Shown: in pieces, positions 6,537-10,141 of the stretch
How positions within the stretch are numbered: the stretch's first letter is position 1
Layout of the letters: every line of letters begins with the position of its first letter
Notes under the pieces: model-generated
Database searches by the model: none
Told to the model about the DNA's origin: nothing
Seen by the model: only the letters and a program-made list of their open reading frames with translations
Position numbers and translations under genes: made by a program
NCBI GenBank assembly: GCA_003520365.1
Contig: DOUW01000393.1
Coordinates: 1-10,141, forward strand
DNA from: Massilia sp.
GTDB lineage: Bacteria > Pseudomonadota > Gammaproteobacteria > Burkholderiales > Burkholderiaceae_D
Reading direction: 5' to 3'
Length of the DNA: 10,141 nucleotides

Positions 6537-7253
6537 ATGAGTAAATTATCCCTGGACCGAATCCTGCAATCGCAAGGCTTCGGCACCCGCAAGTATTGCC
6601 GCGCGCTGATCGAGGATGGCGACGTCGCCGTGAATGGCGTGATCGAAGACAACTACAAGACCACGGTCGAGACCGACGGCCTGGTGCTGACCGTCTTCGA
6701 CGAAGAATGGGTCTACCGCGAACACGTGTATATCGCGCTGTACAAGCCGGCCAACTTCGAATGCTCGCGCAAGCCCAGCCACCACCCGGGCGTCCTGACC
6801 TTGTTGCCGGAGCAGTTCGGCTGGCGTGAAGTGCAGCCGGTCGGCCGTCTCGACCACGACACCACCGGCCTGCTCCTGATGTCGGACGACGGCCCCTTCA
6901 TCCATGCCCAGTCCTCGCCGAAGCGCCACGTGCCGAAGATCTACCAGGCGACCACGGCCGATCCGGTGACGCCGGCGCTGGTCGAGCAGATGCTCGCCGG
7001 CGTGCAACTGCACGACGAGCCGGCGCCGCTGCGCGCGGTGTCCTGCGTGCAGCGCGACGAGCACCAGCTCGAGATCGTGCTCGAACAGGGCAAGTACCAC
7101 CAGGTCAAGCGCATGCTGGCCGCCGCCGGCAACCACTGCGGCGCGCTGCACCGTTCGGCCATCGGCGGCTTGACGCTCGAGTCGCTGGGCCTCAAGGAAG
7201 GGGAGTGGTGCTTCCTGGAGCAGGCGCAGCTGGATTTGCTGGTGCCCGCCTGA
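6537..7253 (+). CDS. rsuA: 16S rRNA pseudouridine(516) synthase RsuA
   Basis: RsuA converts U516 of 16S rRNA to pseudouridine during small-subunit assembly. The 238-aa product has an N-terminal S4 RNA-binding domain (about 2-50, SLDRILQSQGFGTRKYCRAL). Its RsuA-type catalytic domain has nucleophile D106 in GRLDHDTTGLLLMSDDG and the family motif KYHQVKRM at 186-193, followed by AAAGNHCGALHR and IGGLTLE. Length (E. coli 231 aa) and these motifs favour RsuA over RluB, RluE or RluF. ATG 6537 matches the family start. There is no Shine-Dalgarno, and a TAAAGT -10-like hexamer lies about 11 bases upstream, so the mRNA may have a very short leader or none. It is a separate unit from the rluC operon. 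Reaction specificity is inferred from family similarity. Confidence 0.92.
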   Translation: MSKLSLDRILQSQGFGTRKYCRALIEDGDVAVNGVIEDNYKTTVETDGLVLTVFDEEWVYREHVYIALYKPANFECSRKPSHHPGVLTLLPEQFGWREVQPVGRLDHDTTGLLLMSDDGPFIHAQSSPKRHVPKIYQATTADPVTPALVEQMLAGVQLHDEPAPLRAVSCVQRDEHQLEIVLEQGKYHQVKRMLAAAGNHCGALHRSAIGGLTLESLGLKEGEWCFLEQAQLDLLVPA

Positions 7254-7274
7254 GGGACTCCGTTCCCGGTTGCG

Positions 7275-7283
7275 GTAGGGTGG
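7275..7283 (+). repeat. REP fragment (GTAG foot and half arm)
   Basis: GTAGGGTGG matches the first nine bases of the nearby REP units, but the rest of the hairpin is missing. It lies 22 bases after the rsuA stop and looks like a decayed or partial copy. It could also be chance. Confidence 0.35.
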
Positions 7284-7316
7284 TTGCCGCTTGAACTGCC
7301 GGGCCGCAATGATCAG

Positions 7317-7344
7317 CGTAGGGTGGGCCCCCCGTGCCCACGCG
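7317..7344 (+). repeat. REP-like unit with GTAG foot (copy 1 of cluster)
   Basis: CGTAGGG is followed by a GTGGGC-N7-GCCCAC hairpin and then GCG. It differs from the minus-strand copy at 7459-7486 at one position (C in place of A after GTGGGC). GTAG at 7318-7321 precedes the hairpin, the layout known for REP elements mobilised by RAYT transposases. It is in direct orientation to the next copy 33 bases downstream. Confidence 0.8.
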
Positions 7345-7377
7345 AACGCATGCGTCGCGTTGACGCTTTTCAAGGGG

Positions 7378-7405
7378 GTAGGGTGGGCGCCCCTGTGCCC
7401 ACGCG
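7378..7405 (+). repeat. REP-like unit with GTAG foot (copy 2 of cluster)
   Basis: GTAGGG (from 7378) is followed by a GTGGGC-N8-GCCCAC hairpin with one extra T in the loop, then GCG. Together with the inverted copy at 7459-7486 it makes a REPIN-like pair separated by 53 bases. Confidence 0.8.
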
Positions 7406-7458
7406 TGACCTTTGCGTCGTGGCGGCGCGAAAAGCAGGCCAACAATGATCACCGTTCA

Positions 7459-7486
7459 CGCGTGGGCACGGGGTGCCCACCCTACG
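7459..7486 (-). repeat. REP-like unit with GTAG foot (copy 3, inverted, most intact)
   Basis: Read on the minus strand, CGTAGG is followed by the perfect 8-bp hairpin GTGGGCAC-CCC-GTGCCCAC and GCG. This is the only copy with a full 8-bp stem, so it is the likely archetype from which the others have drifted. GATCACCG lies 8 bases beyond its far end (7447-7454) and also 2 bases beyond the copy at 3632-3655 (3622-3629), suggesting the repeated unit extends past the palindrome. Confidence 0.8.
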
Positions 7487-7597
7487 GGCTCCTCCTCCGA
7501 CTCACGCACACTTCGGTATCGCCTTGGTAAGCGTGCGACAAAAAAGCTGTTTTTCTTACAAAATCGTATTGACTCGCGTCAGATCGTGGTCGGCGCA

Positions 7598-7630
7598 GTC
7601 ATGCGTTGCCGGATGCGATGACGCCTTTTT
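7598..7630 (+). terminator. Weak candidate intrinsic terminator before pldA
   Basis: GTCAT (7598-7602) and ATGAC (7618-7622) form a stem extended by CG pairs past a one-base bulge, and TTTTT (7626-7630) follows after three bases. If real, it would stop rsuA or REP-region transcripts 22 bases before pldA, leaving little room for a separate pldA promoter. The stem is imperfect. In the rest of 7487-7652 I see no gene. Confidence 0.25.
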
Positions 7631-7652
7631 GCAACCGACAACCGTGTATTAC

Positions 7653-8699
7653 ATGCCGCTCTCATACCGTACCCTCCTGATTACGCTTCCCCTGGTCTGC
7701 GCCGCCGCCGGCGCCAGTGCGCAGGACGCCCCGAAACTGCTGTCCGACTGCGCCAACATCGAGGACAACACCGCCCGCCTGGCCTGTTTCGACCAGCTGG
7801 CCGCCACGCCGGCGCCGCGCACCGAGGCCGCGGTCGTGGTCAACCCGGCCAGCGGCGCTCCTGCGGCGACCGTACCGGTGGTCACGGCCCGCCCATCCGC
7901 CGAAAGCAGCGCCAGGTTCAGCCAGCTCGATCACTGGGAGCTCGACGATCCCTACCGCCGCGGCGTGTTCAAGTTCCGTCCGCACCATGCGAACTACCTG
8001 ATCGCGACCCGCACCTATCGCCCGAACGACGCCCCCTACGTCCCTTACCGCGACCTGGCCGACGGCGACACCAAGCTGTCGAAAGGCGAGCTGGCCTTCC
8101 AGCTGAGCTTCAAGATGAAGATGGTCGAGCAGGCTTTCGGCAAGCCTGTCGACCTCTGGTTCGGCTACACCCAGAACAGCTTCTGGCAGGCGGCCAACCA
8201 CGACGCATCGAGCCCCTTCCGCGAAACCAACTACCAGCCCGAGGTGATGGCGATCACGCCGCTGCATGCCCAGGTCGGCGGCGTCGACCTGCGCTTCGCC
8301 GGCCTCGGCTTCGTGCACCAGTCGAACGGCCAGTCGGGCTCGCTCTCGCGCAGCTGGAACCGCTTCTACGCCCAGCTCGGCGTCGAGAAGGACGGCTTTT
8401 CGGCCACCGCCCGGGTCTGGAAGCGCCTGAGCGAGAGCGACGACGACAACCCGGACATCGTCGACTACATGGGCCACGGCGACCTGGCCCTGGCCTACCG
8501 CCGCGATGGGCACATCTACTCGTCCACGCTGCGCTACAACTTCCACACCGACAAAGGCGCGATCCAGGCCGGCTGGGCCTTCCCGCTGGCCGGCAACCTG
8601 AAAGGCTATGCCCAGGCCTTCGCCGGCTACGGTCAGAGCCTGATCGACTACAACTACTTCCAGCGCTCGATCGGCCTGGGCCTGCTCGGCACCTTCTGA
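7653..8699 (+). CDS. pldA: Outer-membrane phospholipase A (OMPLA)
   Basis: OMPLA is a calcium-dependent beta-barrel phospholipase of the outer membrane that hydrolyses misplaced phospholipids and lysophospholipids and helps maintain lipid asymmetry. The 348-aa precursor has a Sec signal peptide (1-23, cleavage after AGASA). The catalytic triad is clear: H222, S224 and N236 in HQSNG and RSWNR, matching H142/S144/N156 of E. coli with identical spacing. The conserved YTQNSFWQ (172-179) and the SPFRETNYQPE segment after it also match, and the chain ends in Phe, the usual outer-membrane barrel signal. Between signal peptide and barrel lies an extra segment (about 24-95) with CANIEDNTARLACFDQLA, in which C33 and C45 could form a disulfide; E. 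coli PldA lacks it. No clear Shine-Dalgarno precedes ATG 7653. A REP cluster lies upstream. Confidence 0.95.
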   Translation: MPLSYRTLLITLPLVCAAAGASAQDAPKLLSDCANIEDNTARLACFDQLAATPAPRTEAAVVVNPASGAPAATVPVVTARPSAESSARFSQLDHWELDDPYRRGVFKFRPHHANYLIATRTYRPNDAPYVPYRDLADGDTKLSKGELAFQLSFKMKMVEQAFGKPVDLWFGYTQNSFWQAANHDASSPFRETNYQPEVMAITPLHAQVGGVDLRFAGLGFVHQSNGQSGSLSRSWNRFYAQLGVEKDGFSATARVWKRLSESDDDNPDIVDYMGHGDLALAYRRDGHIYSSTLRYNFHTDKGAIQAGWAFPLAGNLKGYAQAFAGYGQSLIDYNYFQRSIGLGLLGTF

Positions 8700-8733
8700 C
8701 GGCACGGGGCATTACGACGGGAAAGCGCTGCAC

Positions 8734-8739
8734 TACAAT
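8734..8739 (+). promoter_or_regulatory. Candidate -10 element for the FAH-family gene
   Basis: TACAAT is a 5/6 match to the -10 consensus and sits 28 bases before ATG 8767. TTACGA lies 16 bases upstream as a poor -35 (3/6). No terminator separates pldA (ending at 8699) from this gene, so readthrough is also possible. A transcript starting near 8746 would have a leader of about 20 nt. Confidence 0.4.
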
Positions 8740-8766
8740 AGCGCACCATCGTTTTCCCGACCGCCA

Positions 8767-9747
8767 ATGAAACTTGCAACCATCCACGACGGCAGCCGCG
8801 ATGGCCAGCTGGCCGTCGTGTCGCGCGACCTGAAGACCGCGCACATGGCCGACGCCATCGCCCCGACCCTCCAGGCCGCGCTCGACGACTGGGCCTTCAT
8901 CGCGCCCCAGCTCGACGAGCTGTACGCCCAGCTCAACGCCGGGCAGGCGCGGCGCGCCTTCGATTTCGACCCCAAGCTGTGCATGGCGCCGTTGCCGCGT
9001 GCCTTCCAGTGGGCCGACGGCTCGGCCTACCTGAACCACGTGGAGCTGGTGCGGCGCGCGCGCAATGCCGAGATGCCGGAATCCTTCCGCGACGATCCGC
9101 TGATGGTCCAGGGCGGGAGCGACGATTTCCTCGGGCCGCACGACGACATCGTGCTGGCGCACGAGGAATGGGGCATCGATTTCGTGGCCGAGGTGGCGGT
9201 CGTCACGGACGATGTGCCGATGGGCGCGACGCCGGACGAAGCGCACGGCAGGATCCGCCTGCTCATGCTGGTCAACGACGTTTCGCTGCGCAACCTGATC
9301 CCCGCCGAGCTGGCCAAGGGTTGCGGTTTCCTGCAATCGAAGCCGGCCACCAGCTTTTCGCCCGTGGCGGTCACGCCCGACGAACTGGGCGACGCCTGGC
9401 GCGGCGGCAAGGTCCACCTGCCGCTGCGTTCGACCTGGAACGGCCACCTGGTCGGCCAGCCGGATGCGGGCGTGGACATGGCCTTTAATTTCCCGCAGCT
9501 CATCGCGCACCTGTGCAAGACACGCAACGCGTGCGCCGGCAGCATCGTCGGTTCGGGTACGGTATCGAATCGCGACGCCACTTTGGGCTATTCTTGCATC
9601 GCCGAGCAGCGCTGCCTGGAAACCATTGCCGACGGCGCGCCGAGCACGCCCTTCATGCGTTTCGGCGACACCATCCGCATCGAGATGCTCGACGAGAAGG
9701 GCAAGTCGATTTTCGGCGCCATTGACCAGGTGATTCGCAAAGCGTAG
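8767..9747 (+). CDS. Fumarylacetoacetate hydrolase (FAH) family protein
   Basis: This is a 326-aa soluble member of the FAH superfamily (COG0179), whose members use a divalent metal to hydrolyse C-C bonds or to decarboxylate or tautomerise small oxo-acids. Recognisable parts are PLPRAFQWADGSAYLNHVEL (75-94), FLGPHDDIVLAHEEWGIDF (121-139), the metal-site segment LMLVNDVSLRNLI with D171, QSKPATSFSPVAV with the conserved K192, and the late GSIVGSGTVSN and GDTIRIEM segments. The usual first metal-binding Glu of the E-x-E pair appears to be V140, with E142 retained. No homogentisate or tyrosine-degradation genes are in view, so a role as true fumarylacetoacetase is not supported and the substrate is unknown. 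ATG 8767 fits the family start (MKLATI). It is convergent with the next gene, with stop codons two bases apart. Confidence 0.88.
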   Translation: MKLATIHDGSRDGQLAVVSRDLKTAHMADAIAPTLQAALDDWAFIAPQLDELYAQLNAGQARRAFDFDPKLCMAPLPRAFQWADGSAYLNHVELVRRARNAEMPESFRDDPLMVQGGSDDFLGPHDDIVLAHEEWGIDFVAEVAVVTDDVPMGATPDEAHGRIRLLMLVNDVSLRNLIPAELAKGCGFLQSKPATSFSPVAVTPDELGDAWRGGKVHLPLRSTWNGHLVGQPDAGVDMAFNFPQLIAHLCKTRNACAGSIVGSGTVSNRDATLGYSCIAEQRCLETIADGAPSTPFMRFGDTIRIEMLDEKGKSIFGAIDQVIRKA

Positions 9748-9749
9748 CG

Positions 9750-10141
9750 CTAGCGCGCCGGCGCGGTCTCGTCGGCAAACAGTGCTTGTGCGCCATCGCC
9801 GCGCAGGTCGACCTCGACCGGCGGCGCCATCCGCCGCAGCGTGCGCGCAAATCGGACGCTGCCGTCCGGCGCATGCAGCCGGTACCAGAGCAGGGCGATG
9901 CCGGACAAACGGAGCTTCTGTCCGGTAAACAGCTGATCGCGCACGATGCTCATGCCTTCCAGCCGCAGGTCGACGTCGAGCACGGCCGCGCCCGCAGTAC
10001 GGTTGGCGTAGCCGAGGTAGCGCGCGGCGTTGTGCAGCGGGCTGCGCTCTCCCGGCTCGCCGGCCCGCAGCGACTCGACGAAGGCGTCGACCGCCTTCAG
10101 CGCGGCGCCGGCAGCGCCCGCCACTGCGCTCAGTTCCTTCT
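9750..10141 (-). CDS. Hypothetical protein, C-terminal part (5' end beyond window)
   Basis: The frame is open from the window edge to the stop at 9750-9752, about 130 codons, so the true start lies outside; an internal GTG at 10124 is not needed. The visible part begins with an Ala-rich helix-forming stretch (ELSAVAGAAGAALKAVDAFV). It continues as an alternating, probably beta-rich region (VLDVDLRLEGMSIVRDQLF, then LSGIALLWYRLHAPDGSVRF) and ends in a charged tail. I do not recognise a family. GC-rich third positions and the tight convergent fit with the FAH gene support that it is coding. No membrane segment or catalytic motif is obvious in this part. Confidence 0.6.
   Translation of the reverse strand, partial: KELSAVAGAAGAALKAVDAFVESLRAGEPGERSPLHNAARYLGYANRTAGAAVLDVDLRLEGMSIVRDQLFTGQKLRLSGIALLWYRLHAPDGSVRFARTLRRMAPPVEVDLRGDGAQALFADETAPAR

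Noticed and set aside
7291..7530. Short frames across the REP cluster giving GWAPRAHA / ARGAHPT-like peptides
   Set aside because: These are translations of the REP palindromes themselves, a common source of spurious small proteins.
7546..7559. A-run and T-run around AGCTG after the REP cluster, read as a terminator
   Set aside because: The stem would be almost entirely A-T with no GC core, too weak for an intrinsic terminator.
7662..8705. 347-codon minus-strand frame opposite pldA
   Set aside because: It is the antisense shadow of pldA, which has a full catalytic triad and signal peptide.
8254..9510. 418-codon minus-strand frame opposite pldA and the FAH gene
   Set aside because: It spans two confident plus-strand genes and ends in a low-complexity Arg/Ser/Gly run, typical of antisense reading in GC-rich DNA.

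Overview
The window is GC-rich DNA that looks like the chromosome of a betaproteobacterium, most likely Oxalobacteraceae/Burkholderiales and close to Massilia. This rests on the strong GC bias at third codon positions, on recognisable betaproteobacterial-type proteins (RNase E, RluC, SppA, outer-membrane phospholipase A), and on the rne / rluC / HAD phosphatase / Rieske / sppA order, which I recall as typical of Burkholderiales. No tRNA, rRNA, CRISPR array, transposase or prophage gene was found. The taxonomic call is inference.

Layout. Positions 1-1758 (minus) hold the N-terminal 586 codons of RNase E, cut by the window edge just inside its C-terminal scaffold. Positions 1759-2538 are a long divergent region with no convincing gene. 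It holds the rne leader, a candidate rne promoter, several hairpins, an inverted repeat and a candidate rluC promoter. Positions 2539-5748 (plus) carry rluC, a Gph-like HAD phosphatase, a small Rieske protein whose start overlaps the previous stop (TAATG), and sppA. This is probably one transcription unit, although a REP pair separates rluC from the rest. Positions 5787-5992 hold a good sigma70-type promoter followed about 150 bp later by a very strong intrinsic terminator, with no real ORF between: a candidate small RNA of about 170 nt. A short hypothetical gene (6005-6307, minus) converges on that terminator. On the plus strand follow rsuA (6537-7253), a REP cluster (7275-7486), pldA (7653-8699) and an FAH-family gene (8767-9747). 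A partial unknown gene (9750-10141, minus) closes the window, convergent with the FAH gene.

Functional themes. Three genes act on RNA: RNase E turns over and processes RNA, RluC modifies 23S rRNA and RsuA modifies 16S rRNA. Two act at the envelope: SppA at the inner membrane and PldA in the outer membrane. The remaining enzymes are generic metabolic ones.

The items most worth a second look are the candidate sRNA at 5821-5992, two REP/REPIN-like clusters sharing a GTAG-hairpin architecture, and an FAH-family enzyme with Val where the family's first metal-binding Glu is expected. I did not find a clearly new multi-gene system; most of the coding content is ordinary housekeeping.
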